NCBI GenBank assembly: GCA_963585895.1
Contig: OY757916.1
Span: 18,311,629 to 18,375,628, forward strand
Direction of reading: 5' to 3'
Source of the DNA: Sepioteuthis lessoniana
Taxonomy: Eukaryota; Mollusca; Cephalopoda; Myopsida; Loliginidae
Length of the DNA: 64,000 nucleotides
The first letter of the stretch is position 1, and each line of letters opens with the position of its first letter. Positions 43,365 to 52,489 of this stretch are shown piece after piece. Made by a program: the position numbers and the translations under genes. The notes under the pieces are model-generated. The model did not search any database. It was not told the origin of the DNA and was given only the letters and a program-made list of their open reading frames with translations.

Positions 43365-43885
43365 AGATACTTATAGCCCTCAAAAATGTTGTGACTGATT
43401 AGAATGAAAAGATGAAGAAACAAGTGAAAATTAATACGAAAAGTATTTGTTATTATTGTTTGGGCCTCAAAGGGAAACTTTTACATTTATTGATATATCA
43501 CATATATATCATAGATATAAGTGAAAGATGAATCAATAAAATGTTCTTTGTAATGATTTAAATGCTTTCTTTTAAGTCACTGATTAGCGACTTTCATCTT
43601 TAATCAATAAGAAGTTGAAAGGAGTCGGACCAATAAGAAAGAAAATCCTATGAGAAACTGTTTATTACTAAAATGATAATATATTAACGAATTTACTAAG
43701 CTTAGCTTAATTTTGGCAAAAGAACACAAGTATGGGACACCGAGAGAAGACCGAAGTAATTAATCACCACCAACGCTATATGTCCCCAACCTTTTCTGTT
43801 GAACGACGTTGTTCATTTTTGTTTTGTATATAAACATACTCGAAGAAATTTTTTTTCTGAATTCATAAATTTCTTTGAATTCATA
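43365..43885. other. Unassigned
   Basis: No recognised feature. Confidence 0.5.
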
Positions 43886-43889
43886 TATA

Positions 43890-44030
43890 TAGTCATCCAC
43901 AGACAGATCTGTTTCAGAACTCATCAGTGTGACTAGACATACTAGCTTCCCGTGGCTGGGATCGAAACCCAGTTAACTCAAACGCCAATCCGAAACTCTA
44001 CCTCTCATCCACGAAGAACTAATAGCAGGG
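43890..44030 (-). mobile_element. Hammerhead-SINE copy 3 (ribozyme stem II deleted)
   Basis: Minus strand: A-box region 'gagaggtagag', B box 'ggtttcgatccc' (complement 43,959-43,970), then 'agccacgggaag', 'tctagtcacactgatgag', and the TA-flanked end 'gtctgtggatgactatata'. The ribozyme retains CUGAUGA, GAAAC, stem III and the GUC cleavage triplet. Compared with copy 2 it lacks 8 nt forming the loop and 3' strand of stem II, and one stem I pair is altered. Confidence 0.78.
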
Positions 44031-44162
44031 AAGTAAATTTTTAACGGTTATAAATCACAATTACTATTGTTTACATACATCCGCTTAACGGCTACCGAGA
44101 GCTCAATTCATGATAATATGAAGAGCCTTGTAATAAATGCTAATGGCAACTTCATTCGATTA

Positions 44163-44188
44163 CTATATATATATATATATATATATAT
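44163..44188. repeat. (TA)n microsatellite
   Basis: Pure TA run at the edge of family G. Confidence 0.9.
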
Positions 44189-44465
44189 TTACTAATCTAA
44201 TATCTACCAGTATTCACGGTACCAGAAAAAAACAAAAAAAAACCCTGGCCAGGAACAAGAGAAAAAAGTATCTCGAATCACCGCCCAGGGGAAAAAGAAA
44301 AAAAAATTTGGGGTCAAAAAGAAAGAAAAGGCCAACCTCGTCTGACCTCTTGAAAAAAAATCAAGGGATACGCAGTCAGTGGTCAAAAGAAAACCAAAAA
44401 ACCCTCCGCGAATGCTGCAATGCTACAATTACTAAAGTGCTCAACACAAGACAATGGAGCCAATT
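44189..44465 (+). repeat. Dispersed repeat family G, copy 2
   Basis: Colinear with 9,303-9,560 up to 'gtgctcaacaca' and 'gagccaattata', where the Penelope-like element begins. Confidence 0.7.
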
Positions 44466-44705
44466 ATAAAATTAACTTTAATCGCGAGTCGAAAATCTTC
44501 TACTAAAGTTTCACCTTAACGGATCATCAGGAAGCCTAACTTCGACTGAATTCACCAAAAACCCACCTAGCTTAAAATTTGCATTAAAAAAAATTTTAAA
44601 AATTAAAAAAAAAAATTTCTCTAAATCCTATCCCTAATTATAGAGTAACCACGCCCTTTTGTGTCTATAACTATTTAACACCTCCGATCTTTTGTTTAAC
44701 ATATT
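44466..44705 (-). repeat. Inverted terminal repeat (pseudo-LTR), 3' side of the Penelope-like element
   Basis: Matches the inverted sequence at 46,759-46,990 over about 230 bp with high identity, apart from a roughly 28-bp indel and differing A-runs. It includes the last codons of the endonuclease ORF and the 3' UTR, so the opposite repeat is an inverted copy of the element's 3' end. Confidence 0.9.
44487..44547 (-). ncRNA. Hammerhead ribozyme-like motif, 3' pseudo-LTR
   Basis: 61 nt on the minus strand. The core CUGAUGA is preceded by CUUC. A short stem II region follows (CC...GG around GUUAA, weak), then GAAAC, a minimal stem III (AC...GU closed by UUUA) and the cleavage triplet GUA. GAAG then pairs with CUUC as inner stem I. 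An internal loop and a 7-bp outer stem (AGUCGAA with UUCGACU) complete a type I fold. The very short stem III is a feature reported for Penelope-like hammerheads; the weak stem II leaves activity uncertain. Confidence 0.65.
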
Positions 44706-45176
44706 CCTACTTTTACAAGATTCTATTACCAATTTTTCCTCCATACAAAGCCTACAAGCTCTATTGCCTGCCCTATATTTACGGCATTTCTTTATTACTT
44801 CCCATTTCATTATAGGATCTACCCCTGTGTTCTCCTTAAGCTCCCACACATAACTAGATAATGCAGTGCTATGCCTATATTTCTCGTGCTAGAAACTTGT
44901 TTTATGGTTATAGTACCTAGTCTTAAAATCCCCTTGCGTCGACCCAAAGTATATCTTTTTGTTTCTCTTTTTATTCGAATCACTATATACTTCTACTTTA
45001 TACACTACACATTCCTGCTTACATTTGCCTTCGAGGGGAATCTAACCTTATCCCTACAGTTACATTTATCAATTACCTTATTTTTCTTCGTACTTAATTT
45101 AGTTATATTACTCCTATTTATTATTCCATTAATGTTTTGCATGCAACTATAACTTAATTTAACACAATTCTTATTA
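44637..45176 (-). pseudogene. GIY-YIG endonuclease domain of the Penelope-like element, frameshifted
   Basis: Pieced together from two frames. The first reads SYSCMQNINGIINRSN, then a CxC motif (CNCRDK, near 45,060), then a stop. The second reads VYKVEVYSDS (about 45,005), IYFGSTQGDFKTRYYNHKTS (44,940-44,890) and, after one stop, SSYVWELKENTGVDPIMKWE, ending RHKRAWLLYN at 44,637. The Y...V / IYFG pair corresponds to the GIY-YIG signature, and R in FKTRYYNH and E in WELKE fit the expected catalytic Arg and Glu. Family role: target-site nicking. At least three disruptions lie between here and the RT frame. Confidence 0.78.
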
Positions 45177-46329
45177 AATTTCTTTTTAATAATTTGAAGA
45201 ATTCTTTTCCCAAGTTGTTAACTACCTCCATGTTATAAGGGGGATTAAACCATAAAATTTTCCTAGGCCTAAATCTCCTTCCTTGCGTTATACTTTCATC
45301 CCTATCCCTATATTCTAAATTGACCCTATATCCGTCATTCTTTAAAGCCTCCTCATATTCCTGCTTGCTTCGTTCAAAAATTTCCCTGTTGGAGGAGTTA
45401 TTTGATAATCTATGCTCTATTCCCTTAGATACATGTTTAAACACCTGTATTGGGTGATTAGATCCCCTGTTCACATAACGCAAATCCTGGTTCCTTTTTC
45501 TAAATGGAGATACAGTTCCACTATATAAGTTTAAAGTAACATCAAGATAATCGGTAATTTTTAGGCCTGTTTTTACATCTAACCTAAAACCAAACTCCTC
45601 AAACAGCTTATACAATCTTTTTCTAATCCCATCACATTTCTTCGGTGTACTTTTATCCACGATAATCAGTCCGTCATTATGATAAAGTCCATGGCTACTT
45701 GGGTCAATAATCTTATTAATACTATATAATAATACACACCCAACGAGCTCACAAATTTCTGCGCCATCATATGCCCCAATAGAAACGTCGAAATTTCCAC
45801 CCTCCCCTTTTTTTATCCATGCACTATCTTCATAGTATAGCAATGTTTTACGACAATGCTTAATTATCTCCACCTTATCTAAAGGTATAACCATATATTC
45901 TTTAGCCAAATCTAACGCTCTATCCAAGGTCCTTTCGGTTATCGAAGGATAAAAATCCTTTATATCATATTTAATAAAGGAGCACCTATCATTCTTCTCG
46001 TACTCCTCAAACCACTTGATACAGTCTTTTGTGCTCCTCCATTGGTTGATGTTTAATGGCAGCCTAAGTGAATCACATATTTCTTGGACGATTATTTTAC
46101 TAATCCTACCTATTTGTGTCTTTGCCGGGTTAATGAGCCTACATTCCGGATTAGTCTTGAAATCACTTTTGTGGTCTTTTATAGTAATGAAACAATTCTT
46201 GGTATTGTATTTTTCTACTCTATCAAAAATACCTAGTCTATGCGCCAACATTTTTGCCTCGTTATTTAACTCTTTTTCGAGATCAGGTGGTGCTTTCTTA
46301 TAATTCTTAACCACCTCCTTAAACATCAT
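45154..46329 (-). CDS. Penelope-like reverse transcriptase (391-aa open frame, part of a broken ORF)
   Basis: Longest open frame of the element. In order: FITIKDHK (residues 47-54), CRLINPAKTQIGRISK (63-78), motif A IKYDIKDFYPSI (119-130), GAYDGAEICELVG (185-197), motif C YHND (216-219), then LDVTLNLYSGTVSPFRK and NHPIQVFKHVSKGIEHRLS. The expected catalytic pair in motif C is DD; here the first is Asn (codon AAT at 45,676-45,678), which should abolish polymerase activity. The true protein continues upstream to about 46,733 and downstream into the endonuclease in other frames, with shifts near 45,185, 46,390 and a C-run at 46,505-46,514. A stop at 45,154 truncates it. Confidence 0.85.
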   Translation of the reverse strand: MMFKEVVKNYKKAPPDLEKELNNEAKMLAHRLGIFDRVEKYNTKNCFITIKDHKSDFKTNPECRLINPAKTQIGRISKIIVQEICDSLRLPLNINQWRSTKDCIKWFEEYEKNDRCSFIKYDIKDFYPSITERTLDRALDLAKEYMVIPLDKVEIIKHCRKTLLYYEDSAWIKKGEGGNFDVSIGAYDGAEICELVGCVLLYSINKIIDPSSHGLYHNDGLIIVDKSTPKKCDGIRKRLYKLFEEFGFRLDVKTGLKITDYLDVTLNLYSGTVSPFRKRNQDLRYVNRGSNHPIQVFKHVSKGIEHRLSNNSSNREIFERSKQEYEEALKNDGYRVNLEYRDRDESITQGRRFRPRKILWFNPPYNMEVVNNLGKEFFKLLKRNLIRIVLN

Positions 46330-46379
46330 TTGCTTATATTTTCCCTTTTCTATTTCATAAAAATTGCCCGACTTATCTG

Positions 46380-46745
46380 ACTTTACAAATGTTTTCGGAT
46401 TCCTTAAATCTCCTCATATCCTGAATATTATTGCGCATTTTCCTAAATTTTATCTCCTTAACCATTCCTATCATTTCAGCCTCAAATTTTTCCATCTCTT
46501 TGATATGGGGGGGGTTTCGTGGTTTTAAACCCATATTTCTCCCTTCCCTCTTTTTCTATATAGTTAATTGTATTGAGAAAAAAATATGCTTTCCACCTCC
46601 TATTTTTTATAAAAGATTCTATCCTCCTCAACAGAACTAACTTATACTGATGCCTATCAGGTATTGGTATGTTCTTGTATGAATAACTTATGTTCGCTCT
46701 CTCCATAGTAACAAGAGCAAAGAAAGTGCTCAATGGAAAAACACC
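46380..46745 (-). pseudogene. N-terminal part of the Penelope-like ORF
   Basis: Reads MERANISYSYKNIPIPDRHQ, RRIESFIKNRRWKAYFFLN, EGREKYGFKTTKPP, then a shift at a run of C, then EKFEAEMIGMVKEIKFRKM up to about 46,390. The start is either the Met at 46,733 or the MERANI Met. It joins directly to the RT frame. Confidence 0.72.
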
Positions 46746-46758
46746 AGAGCTTAAATAC

Positions 46759-46985
46759 GTTAAACAAAAGATCGGAGGTGTTAAATAGTTGTAGACACAA
46801 AAAAACGTGGTTACTCTATAATGAGGAAGAGGTTTTAGAGAATTTTTTATGCAAATTTTAAGCTAGGTGGGTTTTTGGTGAATAAAAGAAAGCGATTTCT
46901 CCTAGAATTCAGTCGAAGTTAGGCTTCCTGATGATCCGTTAAGGTGAAACTTTAGTAGAAGATTTTCGACTCGCGATTTAGGTTA

Positions 46986-46990
<5 letters not shown>
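46759..46990 (+). repeat. Inverted terminal repeat (pseudo-LTR), 5' side
   Basis: Inverted counterpart of 44,466-44,705. It begins with the complement of the endonuclease 3' codons ('gttaaacaaaagatcggagg') and ends 'actcgcgatttaggttaatt' next to a TA run. It retains a 28-bp segment missing from the other repeat. Confidence 0.9.
46911..46971 (+). ncRNA. Hammerhead ribozyme-like motif, 5' pseudo-LTR
   Basis: Identical 61-nt sequence to 44,487-44,547, on the opposite strand. The same fold applies: outer stem I AGUCGAA/UUCGACU, inner stem I CUUC/GAAG, core CUGAUGA and GAAAC, cleavage expected after GUA (46,957). Confidence 0.65.

Positions 46991-47058
<68 letters not shown>
46985..47058. repeat. 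(TA)n microsatellite
   Basis: TA run of about 70 bp flanking the Penelope-like element. Confidence 0.95.
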
Positions 47059-47061
<3 letters not shown>

Positions 47062-47344
47062 CAATGAAGACGAATAAAATTGCATGTTTCTCAATGACCT
47101 TACAAACAATTTACAAAAAAATACTGACCCCAAGGTCACTTCCTGTGCAACTTTTTGTTCGTTCTTTGTACAATATATATCAAATGGAATATCAGTTTAA
47201 CCGAATCTATATAGAGAATTCACTTTTGTCCGCTTTGGAACTTTTTTTTTCTTGAAATTTCTGCTAAAAGGAATCAGAGGAAATAAAGAAATCTGTTCTT
47301 CCCTTTAATTCTCGGTATCCATCTTGCTCTGTACATACAGTATA

Positions 47345-47692
47345 TCATCATCATCATCATCAAGGCGTATATTCAGCACTGAATCTCTTGACAATCTTTT
47401 ACACCATACGCCTTTATCGCCCATCGCTTTTCGTAAGTCTTCTAAATAGCATCCAGTGTCGGCAAGCAACTGATGAATGTACGTTTTTGCAAGTCATCGT
47501 GTCCATGTTTAACGTCACTTATGAGTTTGACCTCACTTCCCCGGTAGTGCCCTTCTTGTTTTGCTCGTCTTACTTGAATGACTTGGGAGATGAGAGGTAA
47601 GTGGTTGTACAACTGCTTTATGTTGGATTTTATATTCCAGGATTTATTCCAAGCAGTACCCAGCATTTCAAGTAGTTTTCATCTGGCTTTTT
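47345..47692 (-). pseudogene. Diverged relative of the RTE-like LINE, 3' fragment
   Basis: Begins with CAT/ATC repeats. The minus strand reads MLGTAWNKSWN, QLYNHLPLISQVIQVRRAKQ and GSEVKLISDV, parallel to MLRAVLNKSWR, QLYGHLPPITKTIQVRRTRH and KDELISDV of the main LINE but clearly a different subfamily. Confidence 0.72.
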
Positions 47693-47769
47693 CTAGTGCT
47701 TTATTGCAGCCAAAGTGGAGCAACCATAGATTAGTAATAGCACAGTTACAGCTTAAAAGAATTGCAGTT

Positions 47770-47815
47770 TTATTTTATCAGAGAGAGAGAGAGAGAGTGA
47801 GTGAGTGAGAGAGTT
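47770..47815. repeat. GA-rich simple repeat
   Basis: (GAGA)n/(GAGT)n run ending just before the mariner. Confidence 0.8.
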
Positions 47816-47845
47816 CTAATAATTTTATAAAAAGTTTATTTTCGA

Positions 47846-48775
47846 GGTGCACACGATAAGTTTCCAGACTTTTTTCGTATGGGTACCTTTATTGATAGTA
47901 CACACATGAAACTCTAGTCCCTTTCGAAGTAATCTCCACCGGCTGCAATACACTTGTAGCGTTCCAACAACTTCTGGAAGGCCTCATGGAAGGCCTCTTG
48001 TGTGTGTGTGTCAATGACCTTCGTCACAGCCTCTTTCATCTCCTCAATTGTCTCATAACGACAGCCTCTAAGCTTTTCCTTGATCTTAAGGAATAACCAA
48101 AAGTCACAGAGAGCAAGGTCTGGACAATAGGGAGGGTGAGGAACTGTCTTGATGCCCATCTTGGTCAAATAGTCTGTGACAAGGATGAGCATCCTTGGGA
48201 CAAACTTCGCGTAAATCTTCCGCATCTTCAGTTCCTTGCGAATAATTGAGTGTACAGTTCCCACACTGACATCAAACTGAGCACTTATTGTCTCTATAGA
48301 CACACGACTGTCCTTATCCATGAAATTCTTTATTTGGCCAATCAACTCTGGTGTTCTGACTTCCTTATTCTTCCCACAGCTCTCATAATCCCTCACAGAC
48401 TCCCTGCCTTCCTTGAATCTCTTATGCTACTCAAAAACGGATGCTCGATTCATGCAAGATGGTCGAAAAGCAGTCTGAAGCATACCATACGTTTCAGTGG
48501 CGTTTTTTCCAAGTTTAAAACAGAATGTTATTGCATATCCTTCTTCTAAAGTGTCCTCACGTCCAGATTGCATTTTTGAAATTCACCAGCTGTGACAATC
48601 AGGCTTTTGTAGGGTGTATTCCAATTGCTGCTGGAGCTGTTCCTTTGAACTTGAAATCATAAAAATTGGTCAGTCATCTCATATGATGTGCAGCAATAAC
48701 ATACTAAATTTTCAAGAGTCTACTACAATTTTTAATGCCTATATGAAAAAGGTCAGGAAACTTATCGTATGCACC
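47846..48775 (-). mobile_element. Internally deleted mariner (second family) with terminal inverted repeats
   Basis: The left end 'ggtgcacacgataagtttcc' (47,846) and the inverted right end at 48,775 match over about 34 bp with a few mismatches. About 930 bp, against roughly 1.3 kb for complete mariners. The TA target duplication is not evident (left flank cga, right flank acg), so the flanks have mutated. Confidence 0.85.
47914..48573 (-). pseudogene. mariner transposase with internal deletion and a stop codon
   Basis: Frame from ATG at 48,573 (MQSGREDTLEEGYAITFCFK), stop TAG at 48,427-48,429 where a Trp codon is likely, then the open frame SVRDYESCGKNKEVRTPELI with the helix-turn-helix SAQFDVSVGTVHSIIRKEL. 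After KFVPRM the sequence jumps to LILVTDYLTKMGIKTVPHPP, so the central catalytic part with the first two Asp residues is gone. The third is in YCPDLALCDFWLF. It ends IAAGGDYFERD as mariner transposases of this group do. Inactive. Confidence 0.88.
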
Positions 48776-48902
48776 ACGTTATTCTAAACCAAAGATACTA
48801 GGATTTTTATAATTTCTTTTCGAACAAGATTCAATCAAAATGTTTTCATAGATTACCAATTCATAAACTGTACAAGACATACGCTCTGTAACCAACATTT
48901 AT

Positions 48903-49472
48903 ATTGCACAATCAGCTGAAGCTGTAAAATACACTGAGTGCATCTCTGCAGAGGGGTAAAACTCTCCAAACGAGTGGTCCTGTTGGCAGGGGCTGCAGAA
49001 TACACTGAGTGCATCTCTGCAGAGGGGTAACTCCCCTAATGAGTGTCCTAGATATGACACGAAACAATTTGATGATAAGGCTTCTGTATTCCAGAGTTTT
49101 AGGGAATGCAGATTACCTTTCATACCATTGGTCCTAGGTCTACTCTTGTCCGAAGTGGTAGCACCTGATAGGGTCCTAGCTATGGGTCAAATAGAACTAA
49201 ACTCTGTAATTACACTAAACTGAATTGTTTAAAATTAACTGTTTTTACATTAAACTGTGTGATTCAACTGCGTATTATGCTAAACTGAACTGTTTCAAAT
49301 AGAACTGTTTTTATATTTGACAATGGGTAAACAAGAACTATACTTATCCTAAATTGAATTGTTTGAAACTTTTATCAAAATATCATAATTCTGCGTTAAA
49401 TGAGCCGAAAAAGGTTGATATACTGTAAAACAAAACAACCAACCAACCAACCAACCAACCAACCAACAAAAA
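48903..49472 (+). repeat. Family A repeat, full length, with duplicated head start
   Basis: Head start 'cacaatcagctgaagctgta' is repeated at 48,985 ('gcaggggctgcagaatacac'), followed by the common head, internal 'ctaaactgaattgtttaaa' units and the tail 'aaaaaggttgatatactgta'. It ends in (CAAC)n at 49,438-49,470. Confidence 0.78.
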
Positions 49473-49597
49473 TTTATATACTATCAAAATGTTCTATAAA
49501 ATTTTGATATAAACAATTGGCTCTAATAAGAAATACACAACTACCTCAACCATCTAGCAACCTGTCAGAGAGTTATCCATTATTATTCTAAGTAGAT

Positions 49598-49668
49598 GTT
49601 GGTTTGGTTTGGTTTGGTTTGGTTTGGTTTTATGTCATTTTTATTGTCGGTTATGCCAACTCCAGTTT
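49598..49668 (-). repeat. Hairpin tail facing the previous element
   Basis: (GGTTT)n run then 'tatgtcatttttattgtcgg', 'ttatgccaactcc': a tail on the opposite strand, so two tails converge within 200 bp. Confidence 0.6.
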
Positions 49669-49672
49669 ATGC

Positions 49673-49675
<3 letters not shown>

Positions 49676-49727
<52 letters not shown>

Positions 49728-49992
49728 GTGTGAGTATTATTGTGTAGTTGGTATTCATGTGTATATAAGTATGCGTATAGGAATGTTTATGTGTGTATAT
49801 GTTTGAGAGTATATGTGTACGTAAATGAATATATATGTGGGTATGGGTGTGTGCGATTGTGTATGTGTTTACGAGTATTAATGTGTGTGCTGGGCGATGC
49901 ATGTGTATATGAGCATATATGGGAGTATGCTTGTGTATTTATACAGTAGTGTGTGTGTACTTGTGAATATATATATATATATATATATATAT
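49676..49992. repeat. (TA)n and diverged (TG)n microsatellites
   Basis: TA run 49,676-49,722, TG/TA-rich degenerate repeat to 49,967, TA run 49,968-49,992. Frames here are spurious. Confidence 0.85.
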
Positions 49993-50194
49993 CATCATCA
50001 TGTCGTGCCGCTAGTACGGATATCCCTGACCCTCTCTCGCCACTTCTCCCTATCGTTCATCACCTCTGGCAGGTCTTCAGGACTACATCCCGTATCCTCA
50101 CATAGCTAATGTGTGTGTATTCGAGCTGGTCGTCCTGCTTTTGCTCGGTCATATGTGGAGGTCCATAGGATTACATCAATTATGAGCTCGTCCC

Positions 50195-50205
<11 letters not shown>
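49993..50205 (-). pseudogene. RTE-like LINE 3' fragment, 5'-truncated
   Basis: 'catcatcatgtcgtgccgct', 'gatatccctgaccctctctc', 'aggtcttcaggactacatcc': the minus-strand 3' end of the LINE, ending at a (TC)n run. Confidence 0.82.

Positions 50206-50268
<63 letters not shown>
50193..50268. repeat. (TC)n-(TA)n microsatellite
   Basis: TC run followed by a TA run. Confidence 0.92.
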
Positions 50269-50272
<4 letters not shown>

Positions 50273-50462
50273 AAACCTCTCTGCATAAGCAGAATGTAAA
50301 ACAAGCTCAATATTTAAGCGAAGCATAACAGATTTGAATGCAGCATTTTCCTTCTCCTTGACAAGTTGTCATACCGAGGTTACAGAGTCAAGTCTATCCG
50401 ACTATTTACTCATAGCAGGAGAGAGCATCGTTGGGTTGACTTTGTGTCACTTTCTGTTTATG
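50269..50462 (-). mobile_element. SINE family C, truncated copy 4
   Basis: 'gccaaacctctctgcataag', 'ttccttctccttgacaagtt', 'actatttactcatagcagga', colinear with the minus-strand body of copies 2 and 3. The tRNA head is missing. Confidence 0.72.
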
Positions 50463-50501
50463 ACTACCCACTACACACTAACATTCACACACACACACAC
50501 A

Positions 50502-50537
<36 letters not shown>

Positions 50538-50900
50538 AATATATAAGCACATATATTTTCTTATATGTGTATGTACATACATTTATGCACTGATATACTC
50601 TCAAACATACATACACAAGCATACTCTCACATCCAATATTCATATGCACGTGCATACTCACCAGGCACTCTCACACAGTAGCACTTATAGACTCAAATAC
50701 ACACAGAGAGGCACACACATACATATATATGTATATATGTATATTCATTTATGTACAACTATACAATCACACATACATACACTAGCACACGCTCACACAC
50801 ATTCTCATATACAGTCTACCATACTCTGACACTCATATATAAATACTAACAGATACCCGCACACACATTCAGAAACACATTCACTCACTTAGACATACAC
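50463..50900. repeat. (CA)n-rich low-complexity DNA
   Basis: Pure CA run 50,486-50,533 and degenerate CA/TA to about 50,900. Confidence 0.85.
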
Positions 50901-51390
50901 TCACCCACAAAAATTGGGAAGAATATGAAGTATGGGAAGCAAAAGATATAAAGACAAAATTAGGAAACATGATTTTCATAAAATCTTCGAGATATTTGAA
51001 TGAAGTGAATAGGTTGCTGTCAATAAAAAAGAAAAATTCAAAAAAAAGCATTAACAATAAATACTAAAATAGTTTAACATTGACATGTTAATGTCAAATT
51101 GAGAGAAAAAGAAAACGTCAACGTTTTATTATGGAACTCAGAAATTACAGAATTTGTGGACTTTTATTTGAGTTAATCAGCAAAAAAAAAAAATGTTGGA
51201 GCCATTGAAGATAGAAAAAAAGTGTTAAAATACATAGTAAAAAGTTTTAAGTGATAACGAAAGAAAATAAAAACATTAATGCCGGCAACCGAAGCTGAAA
51301 AAAAAACTACCTTATTGCTGCATGTAATGAGGAATAAGCAGATCAGAAAGTCACCTAAAAACATCGATTCCAGAAAAAAAACAAAAACAA
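50901..51390. other. Unassigned
   Basis: A-rich. No gene or repeat family recognised. Confidence 0.5.
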
Positions 51391-51395
51391 ACAGG

Positions 51396-52090
51396 ATTGG
51401 TTGGTTGGTTGGTTGATTGGTTGGTAGGTTTTACGGCATGTCAACCATTGTTGGGTTATTTAATGCCGAATTCCGTCATTTTTTTTTTCTAGGAATTATA
51501 TGGTTCCAAGTAACTATTCCTTCGGCTGAGGTTGTAGAATACACCGACTGCATCTCTGCAAACAGGTAAGCCCCTCCCCCCAGCCCAACGAGTGTCCTGC
51601 ATAAAACATTAATCCATATGATAGTGAGGTTCCAGGCTCATAGGTTTGGGGAATGAGAGGTACTCCTCCCATGGGCCTAAGTTAGAACTAATTTGTTAGC
51701 ACTCAATTAAGTACTGCTAATGTTTCTCTTCAGTTTATGGGTTTACACAGTAAAGTGATTTCAAATATTGCTCACACGAATTGTTTTAATTTGTACATAG
51801 TTAAATAGTTTCAAGTATTGCTATGTAATACTAACAATTTAGTTAACATCAGTCATTTGTTTGTATACAGTTAAATGGTCAAACACTACTATTTGACCCA
51901 TTGATTGAACTCTATCAGGTACAACCACTCCAGGTCAATGTGGGCCCGGGAGTAAAAGCAATGAAGGGGCATTTCCAATTCCCCAAAGCTCCAAGACTAG
52001 AGCCTCACCATAAACGGGTTTAGTGTGATATCCAGGACAATCATTGCGAGTGGGGTCTTACCCATCCGCAGAGATCCAATCGACTAGACT
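51396..52090. repeat. Rearranged family A pieces (tail, plus head, minus head)
   Basis: (GGTT)n and tail 51,396-51,470 (minus element), plus-strand head 51,530-51,680 ('ctgaggttgtagaatacacc'), variant internal units 51,740-51,870, and minus-strand head 51,885-52,090 ('aactctatcaggtacaacca'). Confidence 0.65.
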
Positions 52091-52480
52091 AATTTTGAAA
52101 TGATTACAATTTCGAGAGAATACACTTTAAGATCTTCTGAAACTTGCCGATATTATGTTATCGATAATCATATCGATCTTTGAAAATATTTGATTATTTT
52201 CTACAATCAGTGAAGATATTTTGAAAGATGAAGCCAGCTGAATTTATATTATACCAAGACAGATGCAATTATTCTTATTTTCTTTTAGATAATTTGACTT
52301 GAGATTATTTTATTTATTTCTCTAGTATTTTTTCCATTTTGATATAACCTTTTATAGAGATAAAAATATGCGATAATCTATATTATACTTGGAACAAGAG
52401 ATGTTGCTAAGCTTGAATCGGGAGTAAAACAAACCAAAAGTCGTTTCCAAATTGGAAAACCTTGTCTGAGATCAAAGTGT
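52091..52480. other. Unassigned AT-rich stretch
   Basis: No recognised feature. Confidence 0.5.
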
Positions 52481-52489
52481 AGAATCTGG

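Larger units (their letters stand above)
44466..46990 (-). mobile_element. Penelope-like element flanked by inverted terminal repeats with hammerhead motifs
   Basis: About 2.5 kb. Minus-strand gene order is N-terminal region (46,733), reverse transcriptase (46,329-45,154), CxC motif and GIY-YIG endonuclease (45,064-44,637), the RT-then-endonuclease order of canonical Penelope-like elements. Inverted repeats (44,466-44,705 and 46,759-46,990) bound it; each holds a hammerhead-like motif. Penelope-like elements are known to carry pseudo-LTRs, in direct or inverted orientation, with hammerhead ribozymes. TA runs lie on the outer sides. The subclade is not assigned. Confidence 0.85.

Noticed and set aside
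45154-46329. Interpreting the 391-aa RT as telomerase, a retron or group II intron RT
   Set aside because: A GIY-YIG domain downstream, inverted pseudo-LTRs and hammerhead motifs fit a Penelope-like element; no bacterial or telomerase features.
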